A stretch of DNA of 32,355 bases from contig JAKANM010000005.1 of the NCBI GenBank assembly GCA_021812425.1, positions 1 through 32,355 of the forward strand, written 5' to 3'. Position 1 is the stretch's first letter; each line of letters opens with the position of its first letter. This DNA comes from a bacterium (GTDB lineage: Bacteria; Patescibacteriota; Patescibacteriia; Magasanikbacterales; GWA2-37-8). Position numbers and translations under genes: made by a program. Positions 23,910-32,209 of this stretch are shown here, piece after piece. Under the pieces are notes generated by a model. That model was not told where the DNA came from. It made no database searches and was given only the letters and a program-made list of their open reading frames with translations.

Positions 23910-24210
23910 ACCCAAATGGATTTAATTCACTATACAAATCTTTCCACTCTGGATTCTCTTTAGTAATTAAATCAATTTTCCATTCTCGATTCCACTTTTT
24001 AACTTGTGTTTCTCTGGCAATGGCAACATTTACATCATTATATTCTTCGTAATAAACCAAATCGTGTACTTGATATTTTTTTGTAAATCCATCTTTTTGA
24101 TCATTTTTGTGTTCGTAAATTCGGCGAATTAGACTATTGGTAACGCCGACGTATAATGTGCCATTTCGACCGCTTGCTAAAATATATAAATAGTAATTGT
24201 TGCCCAACAT
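23908..24210 (-). CDS. GIY-YIG nuclease family protein, module 2
   Basis: 100 residues, paralogous to the product at 21729-22013. YYLYILAS at 6-13 and TLYVGVTNS at 18-26 form the GIY-YIG core. The helix LIRRIYEHK carries the conserved Arg and His, and Glu67 (ARETQVKKWNREWK) is the metal ligand. Compared with module 1 the spacing of motifs is the same but many surface residues differ, so the two modules are not a recent tandem duplication. The stop codon lies in the flanking repeat arm and the ATG is 12 bases inside the other arm. Role and caveats are as for module 1. Confidence 0.9.
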   Translation of the reverse strand: MLGNNYYLYILASGRNGTLYVGVTNSLIRRIYEHKNDQKDGFTKKYQVHDLVYYEEYNDVNVAIARETQVKKWNREWKIDLITKENPEWKDLYSELNPFG

Positions 24211-24222
24211 AAACAGAAAACG

Positions 24223-24256
24223 AATTGTGGATTCCCGATGCTGCTCGGGAATGACA
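24223..24256 (-). repeat. Right inverted arm of GIY-YIG module 2
   Basis: AATTGTGG, then ATTCCCGA, a 6-base loop TGCTGC, TCGGGAAT and GACA. It pairs with 23876-23909 and also folds on itself through an 8-base stem. Confidence 0.88.
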
Positions 24257-24260
24257 TCGC

Positions 24261-25334
24261 TTACTTTTTAATCCATTTCAAATAAGCCTCACTTAACGGC
24301 AACAACTCACCCTCCAACACGGACTCCGGATCCGTCGATTCATAGTCGGTCCGATGATCCTTCACGAGATGATACGGATGCAGAACATACGACCGGATCT
24401 GATTTCCCCACTCTGCGGATTTATATTCGCCGCGGAGCTCCTGCCTTTCCTTCGCGCGTTTCTCTTCCTCAAGCCGATGCAAGCGCGCGCGCAAAATTTT
24501 CATCGCCATTTCTTTGTTCTGTTGCTGAGAACGTTCGTTCTGACACTGAACGGTGATATTGGTCGGCAAGTGCACGATGCGCACGGCGGAGTAGGTCGTA
24601 TTCACGCTCTGACCGCCTTTACCGCCCGACATAAAAGTATCGATCCGTAAATCCTCGGGCTTGATTTCGATCTCGGCAGTCTCTTCGATTTCCGGCAGCA
24701 CCTCGATGAGAGCAAACGAAGTGTGCCGCATTTTCTCCGCGTCAAAAGGTGAAATTCGCACCAATCGATGCACCCCGTGCTCGGACTTCAAATAGCCGAA
24801 TGCGTAAGCTCCTTTTACTTCAAACATGATCGATTTGTATCCAGCTTCCGCGCCGCGAGATTCATCGACAATGCGGGTCGTCCAGCCTTGCTTCTCCGAA
24901 AAACGCATCACCATCCGCGTCAACATCTCCGCCCAGTCCTGCGCTTCGGTCCCGCCGCTACCGGCGTGAATCGCGATAATCGCATTGCTCCGGTCGTACG
25001 GACCGTTGAGCAGGAGCACAAACTCATAATCCGAAAATTGCTTTTCGAGTTCCGAAGTCTGCGCGTCAACCTCTTTTTTTATTTCCGCGTCTCCAGAAAT
25101 CGCCAGCTCCTCCAAATCTTTAACTTTTTGCTCGATCTCATTCCACCTCTCAACTTCCTTTTTGATATCCTTGTAATCCTCCGAAATATTCTGCGCCTCG
25201 GCCTTGCGTGACCAAAAATCAGGCGCGTTCATTTCCTCTTCAAGCGCTGACATTTTTTTTTCTAAATCCGAAAATTTCAAAAGTTTCTTGATTTTTTTTA
25301 TTTTTTCGCGAAGATTCTGCAGACGCTCCGACAT
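24261..25334 (-). CDS. prfB: Peptide chain release factor 2
   Basis: 357 residues from ATG at 25334, 10 bases after the upstream stop; a TTG at 25367 would extend into the upstream gene and is rejected. RF2 recognises UAA and UGA and triggers peptide release on the ribosome. The SPF tripeptide that reads UGA (VRISPFDAEKMRHTSF) is near residue 195 and the catalytic GGQ loop (SGGKGGQSVNTTYSAVRI) near 240. The N-terminal coiled coil is complete. The programmed frameshift with an early UGA, known from many prfB genes, is absent: the frame is continuous from the start. Its presence, with several genes here ending in TGA, shows that UGA is a stop codon. Confidence 0.96.
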   Translation of the reverse strand: MSERLQNLREKIKKIKKLLKFSDLEKKMSALEEEMNAPDFWSRKAEAQNISEDYKDIKKEVERWNEIEQKVKDLEELAISGDAEIKKEVDAQTSELEKQFSDYEFVLLLNGPYDRSNAIIAIHAGSGGTEAQDWAEMLTRMVMRFSEKQGWTTRIVDESRGAEAGYKSIMFEVKGAYAFGYLKSEHGVHRLVRISPFDAEKMRHTSFALIEVLPEIEETAEIEIKPEDLRIDTFMSGGKGGQSVNTTYSAVRIVHLPTNITVQCQNERSQQQNKEMAMKILRARLHRLEEEKRAKERQELRGEYKSAEWGNQIRSYVLHPYHLVKDHRTDYESTDPESVLEGELLPLSEAYLKWIKK

Positions 25335-25344
25335 AACGGAAAAC

Positions 25345-25830
25345 TTAAAAAATCCGAACCGCGCCAAGTACGAGCGCCAGTGTCAAAGAATTGCCGACGA
25401 TAACTCCGGCAAATAGGTATGGCAAAGCTTTATGCATCGGAAAACCCAAAATAAAAGCGATGAGGGAGGCGGTAAAAGCGCCATTTAACGGGTGAGGAAC
25501 GCTGAGAAAAATCATCAGGCCAATCAGACCATACTTTTCATATTTAGCGAATTTGGCTTGCGCGTGCTCGACGGATTTAACCCAAGTTCTGCCGAAAATA
25601 CTATCGTGCTTCGAGAGCCAGAGATGAAACTTATCTGCCAACAAAAGGATCAAAACCACCGGCACCATGTTCGAAAGAACCACAATCACGAATGCTTCAA
25701 CTACCGGGAGGTGGTATTTCAAGACAGCAATCGGGAGAGCAAAACGCTCAAGAACAGGCAAAATGGCCATCAGCATTACGCTGACGGCCGGGGGAAATCC
25801 GGAGAAAAAATGTAGAATTGCTCCTGTCAT
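25345..25830 (-). CDS. Small multi-drug export family membrane protein
   Basis: 161 residues with about four membrane segments (residues 14-35, 42-65, 100-120 and 135-158). The pattern LERFALPIAV near the start, SNMVPVVLILLLADKFHLWL in the middle and a C-terminal repeat-like FLSVPHPLNGAFTASLIAFILGF...AGVIVGNSL fits the family called small multi-drug export protein. The name comes from weak early evidence; the real substrate is unknown. It opens the prfB-tsaC run behind a likely promoter at 25838-25866 and is 10 bases before prfB. Confidence 0.78.
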   Translation of the reverse strand: MTGAILHFFSGFPPAVSVMLMAILPVLERFALPIAVLKYHLPVVEAFVIVVLSNMVPVVLILLLADKFHLWLSKHDSIFGRTWVKSVEHAQAKFAKYEKYGLIGLMIFLSVPHPLNGAFTASLIAFILGFPMHKALPYLFAGVIVGNSLTLALVLGAVRIF

Positions 25831-25837
25831 GCGGCGT

Positions 25838-25866
25838 ATGTTACAGGAAAAATTAGTTTTTTACAA
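25838..25866 (-). promoter_or_regulatory. Likely promoter of the exporter-prfB run
   Basis: On the minus strand TTGTAA (complement of 25861-25866), 17 bases, TAACAT (complement of 25838-25843). Hexamers are only moderate, but spacing is ideal and the start would fall just before the ATG at 25830, leaving almost no leader. Confidence 0.4.
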
Positions 25867-25883
25867 GCGCCGAAAAGAGAATA

Positions 25884-25915
25884 AAAAATCCCCTACATTT
25901 CTGCACGGGATTTTT
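25884..25915 (-). terminator. Terminator of the ParA-like gene
   Basis: AAAAATCCC (25884-25892) pairs with GGGATTTTT (25907-25915) across a 14-base loop, 14 bases after the stop codon at 25929 on the minus strand. The run of T bases in the minus transcript follows the stem. Confidence 0.75.
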
Positions 25916-25928
25916 ATTTTAATTCTAT

Positions 25929-26948
25929 CTAATATTTACTAAGAACCTCGATAACATTATTAGTTAAAGAGTCAATTTCCTTTACTGCTTTTTCTTGAAG
26001 TTGTTTTGTACCTTCCAAATTAAGCTCATTGACTCTAGTCCTATCAAACTCTTGAATTGCAAGATGATTTTCCATTGAAATAGCCGGCAGTTGCCCATAA
26101 TCCTGTGTCAATCCTATGGAACTTTTCCAACTTTTTTCAACAAGACCATTCCGACCATGTTTCTCAGATAAATACTTCTTGACTTCTTCAGGAATAATAT
26201 CCGTCCAATCTCTTTGTCTTCTAACGACTCTTTGACTATAAATATTAAAGGCATTATTTATATAACCAATAAAAAGTGCATCTCCTTTAAGTACGTGATC
26301 ACTTGGTGTGCTCCCTGAAACTGCCACTGCCTTCGCAGTATTGTGCCACTGTTTTTTCCAACCTTCAAAGACTGTGCCCAAATTTTTTATACCTTGAACA
26401 CTATAACTATCAGGGGTAAGAGGAAAAATAAAATATTCAGCACCCAAAAATACTATTCTGTTCAATATTCCAAGACTAGGAGAGGTATCAATAACAAATA
26501 TGTCTATACCATCCGCCGCTCCTCTTGTATTCAAATATCTATCAATAGCACTCGTATCCGAGTAACCTCTTAAATTTCCAGCAGCAGCTTCAGTAAACCC
26601 GTTAATAAGAAGATTTTCAAACAACGAAAGTTGCACATCACCGGGTAATATAAACAAATTTTCACGTACGTGCTGCAGTGGTATTCCGGTATCAACGTCC
26701 CCTTTGCCTTCAATTTTTGGTTTCAGAACATCAAAAATTGTCTTGATTGTACCAGAGAATAAATTCTCTTCATAAAAAGTATGTCCCAACGTCTGCAAAG
26801 TTAAATTACATTGAGGGTCTAAATCAACCAACGCTGTTTTGTAACCTTTCTTTGAAAAATCAACCGCACAATGAAAAGCAAGCGTTGTTTTTCCAACACC
26901 ACCTTTGTTATTGCAGAAAACTAATTTTTTAGGCCTTGCGAATTTCAT
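25929..26948 (-). CDS. ParA/Soj-type ATPase, orphan
   Basis: 339 residues. The deviant Walker A of the ParA/MinD group, KGGVGKTT, is at residues 15-22; LVDLDPQCNLTLQ is the A' motif and IFVIDTSPSLG the Walker B. These ATPases dimerise on ATP binding and pattern DNA or protein cargo on the nucleoid or membrane. It is longer than chromosomal Soj (about 250-260 residues), with an extra region around residues 75-115 and a C-terminal helical tail, features more common in plasmid or phage ParA. No ParB partner or parS-like repeats are adjacent. It is AT-rich, stands alone and has its own promoter and terminator, so a mobile-element origin is plausible. ATG at 26948. Confidence 0.88.
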   Translation of the reverse strand: MKFARPKKLVFCNNKGGVGKTTLAFHCAVDFSKKGYKTALVDLDPQCNLTLQTLGHTFYEENLFSGTIKTIFDVLKPKIEGKGDVDTGIPLQHVRENLFILPGDVQLSLFENLLINGFTEAAAGNLRGYSDTSAIDRYLNTRGAADGIDIFVIDTSPSLGILNRIVFLGAEYFIFPLTPDSYSVQGIKNLGTVFEGWKKQWHNTAKAVAVSGSTPSDHVLKGDALFIGYINNAFNIYSQRVVRRQRDWTDIIPEEVKKYLSEKHGRNGLVEKSWKSSIGLTQDYGQLPAISMENHLAIQEFDRTRVNELNLEGTKQLQEKAVKEIDSLTNNVIEVLSKY

Positions 26949-26973
26949 GGACTTTTTATTTCTTACTTTTATT

Positions 26974-27002
26974 AATATAACATATTAATCAATCATATAC
27001 AA
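26974..27002 (-). promoter_or_regulatory. Likely promoter of the ParA-like gene
   Basis: On the minus strand TTGTAT (complement of 26997-27002), 17 bases, TATATT (complement of 26974-26979), about 26 bases before the ATG. The region is so AT-rich that chance matches are easy. Confidence 0.4.
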
Positions 27003-27084
27003 CAACAAGCGATGGTAAATTTCAAGAATAAAACTATCCCAATGGATACCGACGCAATTGTTTAGTTCTGGTTGTTATTAATTT

Positions 27085-28728
<1,644 letters not shown>

Positions 28729-29016
28729 TTATTTTTCAATCACGCCGAGGATGTCGTCCGCGGAGACAATCTTAAATTCCTCTTTATCCATTTTCACCGC
28801 TTCGCCGCCCCAATTTTTGAGAATCACATGGTCCCCTACCTTCACTTCCATTTTTGATCTGGTGCCGTCGTCGAGCATTTTGCCCGGGCCGATAGCGATC
28901 ACTTCCCCTTCTGGTTTCTTTTCGTCCTTTTCAGGAAGAACTAGGCCAAAGGCGGTGACTTCGTCAGCCTTTTTCTGGCGAACGAGAATATTGTCGCCGA
29001 GCGGTCTGATACGCAT
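28729..29016 (-). CDS. groS: Co-chaperonin GroES
   Basis: 95 residues. GroES caps the GroEL ring. [12 protein letters not shown] opens the beta barrel; the mobile loop with [15 protein letters not shown] contacts Gro[11 protein letters not shown] and [18 protein letters not shown] are typical roof and barrel segments. First gene of the groESL operon, under heat-shock-type control by a CIRCE operator. The ATG at 29016 follows an A-rich stretch without a Shine-Dalgarno sequence. Confidence 0.97.
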   Translation of the reverse strand: MRIRPLGDNILVRQKKADEVTAFGLVLPEKDEKKPEGEVIAIGPGKMLDDGTRSKMEVKVGDHVILKNWGGEAVKMDKEEFKIVSADDILGVIEK

Positions 29017-29042
29017 ATTTTTTTAATTTATTGTAATTAATT

Positions 29043-29069
29043 TTATCACTCAGTAAATTAGAGTGATAA
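29043..29069 (-). promoter_or_regulatory. CIRCE operator (HrcA binding site) of groESL
   Basis: TTATCACTC - 9 bases - GAGTGATAA, a perfect inverted repeat with the exact 9-9-9 layout of CIRCE (consensus TTAGCACTC-N9-GAGTGCTAA). Each arm differs from consensus at one position (T for G at the fourth base) with a compensating change in the other. It lies between the predicted transcription start and groES, where HrcA would block transcription. hrcA itself is not in the window. Confidence 0.9.
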
Positions 29070-29085
29070 TTCATTCGTAAGTGTC

Positions 29086-29114
29086 ATTTTAATCTCAGAC
29101 ACAAAAAATGTCAA
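29086..29114 (-). promoter_or_regulatory. Promoter of groES-groEL
   Basis: On the minus strand a perfect TTGACA (complement of 29109-29114), 17 bases, then TAAAAT (complement of 29086-29091). Transcription would start near 29079, just before the CIRCE element. Confidence 0.85.
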
Positions 29115-29162
29115 GCCATCCTGACAGCGCAAAGTAACGGATCCGATAGACGAGAAGAAAAA

Positions 29163-29774
29163 TTACACCAAAACTTTATCAGACTTAATTCTTTCGAGAA
29201 GTTCTTCAAAATGATTTGACTCCTTGAAATCCAAACCATCGCGATCGATCACTACCACATTTCTTTTGCTTTGCTGTCCCTTAAAAAATTTTTCCTGTAT
29301 CGCATTGATCGGCAAAATCGTCCGCTGAATATATTCCTCCGAATTATCGAATTCGCGCTTACCTTTTTTGACGAATTCTCTGATCCCTTCTTCAGAATTA
29401 TGAAGTAAAATTACCAAATCCGGCCAGCCAAACATCTGTCGGTCGATCTCGGCGAGCTCATCCACCACTTCACGTTCAAATCCAGTCGTGGACTCGAGAT
29501 AAAGCTGATAGCTAATCCAAAAATTATCAAGAATCACAATTCGTCCCTGGCGTTTTAGTTCCTCTGCCTCAAGATAAATTTTTACCTGTTGATTTCTAAA
29601 CCACAGGTGCCGCTCAATATCCCTCATCCCCTTCTTCAAATTTTCCTGAATCCGAATCGGCAATTCCTCTTCGATGAACGGCGTACCGCCGTAATATTCC
29701 GCGAGTTTTTTTGTTAAAAAAGATTTCCCGCTTCTCGGTCCTCCAACCACAGCGATTATTCTTCCTTCAGACAT
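29163..29774 (-). CDS. Deoxynucleoside-kinase-like P-loop protein
   Basis: 203 residues from ATG at 29774, 11 bases after the upstream stop; an upstream start at 29867 would overlap that gene and is rejected. Walker A GGPRSGKS is at residues 11-18. RHLWFRNQQVKIYLEAEEL, VILDNFWISYQLYL and PDLVILLHNSEEGIREFVKKGKREFD follow the order of substrate-site helices, DRS-like region and LID region of deoxynucleoside kinases. It would phosphorylate deoxynucleosides for nucleotide salvage in the cytoplasm, useful in an organism without full nucleotide synthesis. The Walker loop is also compatible with NadR-like ATPases, so the substrate is uncertain. Confidence 0.68.
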   Translation of the reverse strand: MSEGRIIAVVGGPRSGKSFLTKKLAEYYGGTPFIEEELPIRIQENLKKGMRDIERHLWFRNQQVKIYLEAEELKRQGRIVILDNFWISYQLYLESTTGFEREVVDELAEIDRQMFGWPDLVILLHNSEEGIREFVKKGKREFDNSEEYIQRTILPINAIQEKFFKGQQSKRNVVVIDRDGLDFKESNHFEELLERIKSDKVLV

Positions 29775-29785
29775 AATAAAAAAAA

Positions 29786-31093
29786 TTATAAGGCCTCCGA
29801 TTTGTTTCTGATACAAAGTCCAAACACCACCCACCATAAAATAATGCCGGCATAAAGACTCCACCAATAATGATCAAACGCGCCGATGATGAGCGGCACG
29901 AACACGACCGGCAACATTTCCGGATTTCGCGCGCGAACCAACAAAATAAGTCTCCCGAAAACTGCCAGCCAAACGATTGCGCCCAGTATACCCCATTCTG
30001 TCAAAATTAGCACGTAGATATTGTGGACGGGCTGATATGCATAGCCCGGGAGGGATGGATTGGCGCGGAATAACGCGAGCGTGTAGGCCCCGGGACCAAC
30101 GCCTAGAAACGGATGCTGACGAAAAAAATTCGCGGAGTCGGAGTACTGCTCGGCGCGTTCAGAAACAGAAACGTCTTCCAGATGATTTGAAAAATTAAGT
30201 CTGGCAGTGAATAAAAATTCAAAATTATAAAATAAAACCGTGAAAACTAGCAGGTAAAAAATTGATTGCTTGATATACATGCCATAAAGATGCAACCGAT
30301 TGAAAAAATTAAATTTCCTGACGAGCAAAAATAACCCTATCAAAACCCACCCGAATAAAACCGCGAGATAGGCGGAACGTGAAAAAGACAAAATGAGCCC
30401 GGTCAAGATTATTGCCTGGCCAAGCGTCAAAAAAATCTTGTGTGAGGGCCGGCTATTCAGATACATGAGGAGACCAAGAATAAAAATAACCGCGAGGTAT
30501 CCCCCCAAAATATTCGGAGAGCCAAAACTTCCGTAAGCCCTGAGCCATCGTCCCAACCCTGAATCAATCACAAAACTCCCCGGCTGGTTCGCGGCCTGCG
30601 CCGCGAGGCCTAGCCATTTGTTGGCAAAAATATTTTGCGTGAAAAATTGATATGAACCAAGCAGGGCCTGCGCCACGCCGCCACCCCAGAACGCGAGGAG
30701 AAGATGCCTCGGTCTTTCAAAATTCACAATCAAGAGAAAAAGACAAAACCCCTCGAGAAGAAGAAAAACAAAATTTAATGATATGCCAATATCAATACTA
30801 TGCAAGACTTCGACGCTAAGAAAAAACAAAAAAATTAACGTGAGAAAAAAATCGCGTCGGTGAGCTTGCCAATGCAGTTTTCCAAACAAATGCGCTAATT
30901 TCCGCTTATAAATCAGATCAACCAAAAATAAAATTATTATTATCCAAAGGAAAATCTCCGTGCCATACCAACTAGCGCTACCATATTCCCAAAAATCTCC
31001 ATTCAAGAATTTCGAATCATACATCCACCGTGTCTGCCACGGCATGAGGAAGAGAAAGGCAAGCAGTAAAATTCGATAAAATTTTGAAATCAT
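29786..31093 (-). CDS. O-antigen ligase/polymerase-like membrane protein
   Basis: About 435 residues with ten or more membrane helices. The C-terminal half has the Wzy/WaaL signature: a long extracytoplasmic loop with HPFLGVGPGAYTLALFRANPSLPGYAYQPVHNIYVLILTEWGILGAIVWLAVF, where the GVGPG and HNIYL-type motifs are typical. Members of this family ligate or polymerise surface glycans on undecaprenyl carriers or glycosylate proteins. I prefer ATG at 31093 (MISKFYRILLL); the ATG at 31105 lies inside a repeat copy. It is followed by the kinase-like gene after 11 bases. Role in surface glycan assembly is inferred from family. Confidence 0.85.
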   Translation of the reverse strand: MISKFYRILLLAFLFLMPWQTRWMYDSKFLNGDFWEYGSASWYGTEIFLWIIIILFLVDLIYKRKLAHLFGKLHWQAHRRDFFLTLIFLFFLSVEVLHSIDIGISLNFVFLLLEGFCLFLLIVNFERPRHLLLAFWGGGVAQALLGSYQFFTQNIFANKWLGLAAQAANQPGSFVIDSGLGRWLRAYGSFGSPNILGGYLAVIFILGLLMYLNSRPSHKIFLTLGQAIILTGLILSFSRSAYLAVLFGWVLIGLFLLVRKFNFFNRLHLYGMYIKQSIFYLLVFTVLFYNFEFLFTARLNFSNHLEDVSVSERAEQYSDSANFFRQHPFLGVGPGAYTLALFRANPSLPGYAYQPVHNIYVLILTEWGILGAIVWLAVFGRLILLVRARNPEMLPVVFVPLIIGAFDHYWWSLYAGIILWWVVFGLCIRNKSEAL

Positions 31094-31099
31094 ATAAAG

Positions 31100-31174
31100 T
31101 GTCATTTCGAGTGAAACGAGAAATCTCTGTCACAAACAATCGGACAGGGATCTCTCACTGCGTTCGAGATGACA
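31100..31174. repeat. Type B palindromic repeat, copy 4
   Basis: TGTCATTTCGAGTGAAACGA... and ...CACTGCGTTCGAGATGACA are inverted arms, with CTCTGTC and GACAGGG extending inward and AATCGGACAG in the centre as in the rsmA copy at 21348. It separates two surface genes and provides the last codons and the TGA stop of the upstream one (31155-31157). Confidence 0.9.
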
Positions 31175-32096
31175 AATTGGAACTGCACCTTGCTAGCCAC
31201 TTTTCACGCATGCCAAGACGCGCGTCATTTTCATGAAATTTTAATATGCCATCGGTCAAAACAACATCCACCCCGCCCGCTTTGGCTTTTTCCTTAATAT
31301 TGGAACGTAGTTTCGCCCACTGAAATTGTTTCAACTGCCGCTCAACAAAATTTCCAAGCCTGCCGCTAAGGCACCATTCTTTAAATTTCTTGACCATGCC
31401 GTCGGCCGAATAAATCCCGGATAAATATTTATAATCATCAAAATCCGCGTTCCGTAAAAATTCCGACACCCACGCATTTTCACTTTGAATTTTTTGTGAA
31501 ATCTTCTGCCCTGGATCATAGAGCGGATACAGTTGTCGAAGCCAGATTGCCAAATAGATATCATCGCTCGCCACGCGCCAAGGCGCCAGATTCAAATCAT
31601 TTACGGAAGCAAAAAAAGACAAGCAGATATGCCCCGCGCTGTGTTCAGCGTTTGTCCTTAGCCCGAATATTTTTAAAATGATATTAGTACAAAAACGCAC
31701 CAGCCAAAGACGGCCCGCTTCAGCCACAACGAAAAAATCAATATCACTTTTTTCAACGGCCATTTCCGCGGCGACCGAATTACAGACAAAGATCGCTCGG
31801 ACAAACGGCAGCCAACCGATCAACCGCGCGCCGAGCTCCGCGCGCCTCAGCCGCTCCTCCGTCGGGATCACTGACTCCTCTCGGCGGCGTAAGGTGGAAG
31901 ATCTTCCAGGAAAAAAATAAAAACCATCTTTTGTTTCCAAGGTTTGATTATTTGAGAGCCGGTGGAGACTGCCGTAGCAATCCTGAAGTTCCGCTTTATC
32001 TTTCCAAAGGAACGCAAAAATTTCCTCTGGCGTCAGAGCAAAATCAAAAGTGTCAAAATAGGCAATAGTGGCGAGGATGGCGGAGTCGGTAGACAT
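31155..32096 (-). CDS. Nucleotidyltransferase-fold protein, C-terminus altered by a repeat
   Basis: 313 residues. The N-terminal 60 residues (AILATIAYFDTFDFALTPEEIFAFLW) look like a winged-helix domain. Residues about 100-130 hold the polymerase-beta-type motif: CNSVAAEMAVEKSDIDFFVVAEAGRLWLVR, with SDIDFF giving the two metal-binding aspartates; the usual glycine of the GS pair is replaced by Asn. A helical C-terminal region follows. Such proteins transfer a nucleotide to an unknown target. The final residues NLSSRTQ and the stop lie within the palindromic repeat at 31100, so the original end has probably been replaced. Function is not known; the fold assignment is moderately sure. Confidence 0.7.
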   Translation of the reverse strand: MSTDSAILATIAYFDTFDFALTPEEIFAFLWKDKAELQDCYGSLHRLSNNQTLETKDGFYFFPGRSSTLRRREESVIPTEERLRRAELGARLIGWLPFVRAIFVCNSVAAEMAVEKSDIDFFVVAEAGRLWLVRFCTNIILKIFGLRTNAEHSAGHICLSFFASVNDLNLAPWRVASDDIYLAIWLRQLYPLYDPGQKISQKIQSENAWVSEFLRNADFDDYKYLSGIYSADGMVKKFKEWCLSGRLGNFVERQLKQFQWAKLRSNIKEKAKAGGVDVVLTDGILKFHENDARLGMREKWLARCSSNLSSRTQ

Positions 32097-32116
32097 AGTG
32101 ACTGATAGTATATCCC

Positions 32117-32138
32117 GATTTTGCTTTGGCGCAAAATC
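32117..32138. repeat. Perfect hairpin upstream of the nucleotidyltransferase gene
   Basis: GATTTTGC, loop TTTGGC, GCAAAATC. It lies 20 bases before the ATG at 32096 on the minus strand and beside a TATACT (complement of 32107-32112) that would give an almost leaderless transcript. It could be an operator; evidence is only structural. Confidence 0.4.
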
Positions 32139-32143
32139 AAAAC

Positions 32144-32167
32144 AAAAAAAGCCCGCTGTTGGCGAGC
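32144..32167 (-). terminator. Terminator of yidC
   Basis: On the minus strand GCTCGC, loop CAACA, GCGGGC (one G-T pair) is directly followed by seven T bases. It lies about 43 bases after the yidC stop. Confidence 0.75.
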
Positions 32168-32187
32168 CTGCCTGCCGGCAGGCAGGC
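32166..32187. repeat. 22-base GC palindrome next to the terminator
   Basis: GCCTGCCTGCC followed by its exact reverse complement, with T bases after it on the plus strand (32189-32193). It would strengthen termination from either side. Its GCCTGC unit is reminiscent of the leader hairpin at 11040-11079. Confidence 0.7.
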
Positions 32188-32209
32188 CTTTTTAAATTGA
32201 GATAAAGTA

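Larger units (their letters stand above)
23876..24256. mobile_element. GIY-YIG module 2: nuclease gene between inverted type C repeats
   Basis: 34-base arms at 23876-23909 and 24223-24256 are inverted copies matching at 29 of 34 positions; the outer 11 and inner 15 are perfect. They enclose exactly one gene. As in module 1, the inner end of the left arm supplies the stop codon TAA (23908-23910). Each arm is itself a hairpin of the form ATTCCC-N10-GGGAAT, recalling the dRS3 type of repeat. The module lies 4 bases after the prfB stop and 27 bases before tsaC. Outer ends TGTCA/TGACA are shared with the other repeat types. Mobility is inferred. Confidence 0.65.

Noticed and set aside
20651-24256. 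Repeats as a CRISPR array
   Set aside because: Copies are irregularly spaced, inverted, and lack uniform spacers; no cas genes are present.
24261-25334. Programmed frameshift in prfB
   Set aside because: The frame is continuous from ATG to stop; no early in-frame UGA with a slippery CUU is seen.
19982-25367. TTG-extended starts for the giant protein (19987), tsaC (23863) and prfB (25367)
   Set aside because: In-frame ATG codons a few residues later give normal family N-termini and, for the giant gene and prfB, avoid overlap with the upstream gene.
29775-29867. Upstream extension of the kinase-like protein to 29867
   Set aside because: It would overlap the end of the O-antigen-ligase-like gene by about 80 bases; ATG at 29774 sits directly before the P-loop strand.
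31094-31105. ATG at 31105 as the start of the O-antigen-ligase-like gene
   Set aside because: It lies inside the palindromic repeat; ATG at 31093 gives a typical basic-hydrophobic membrane N-terminus.
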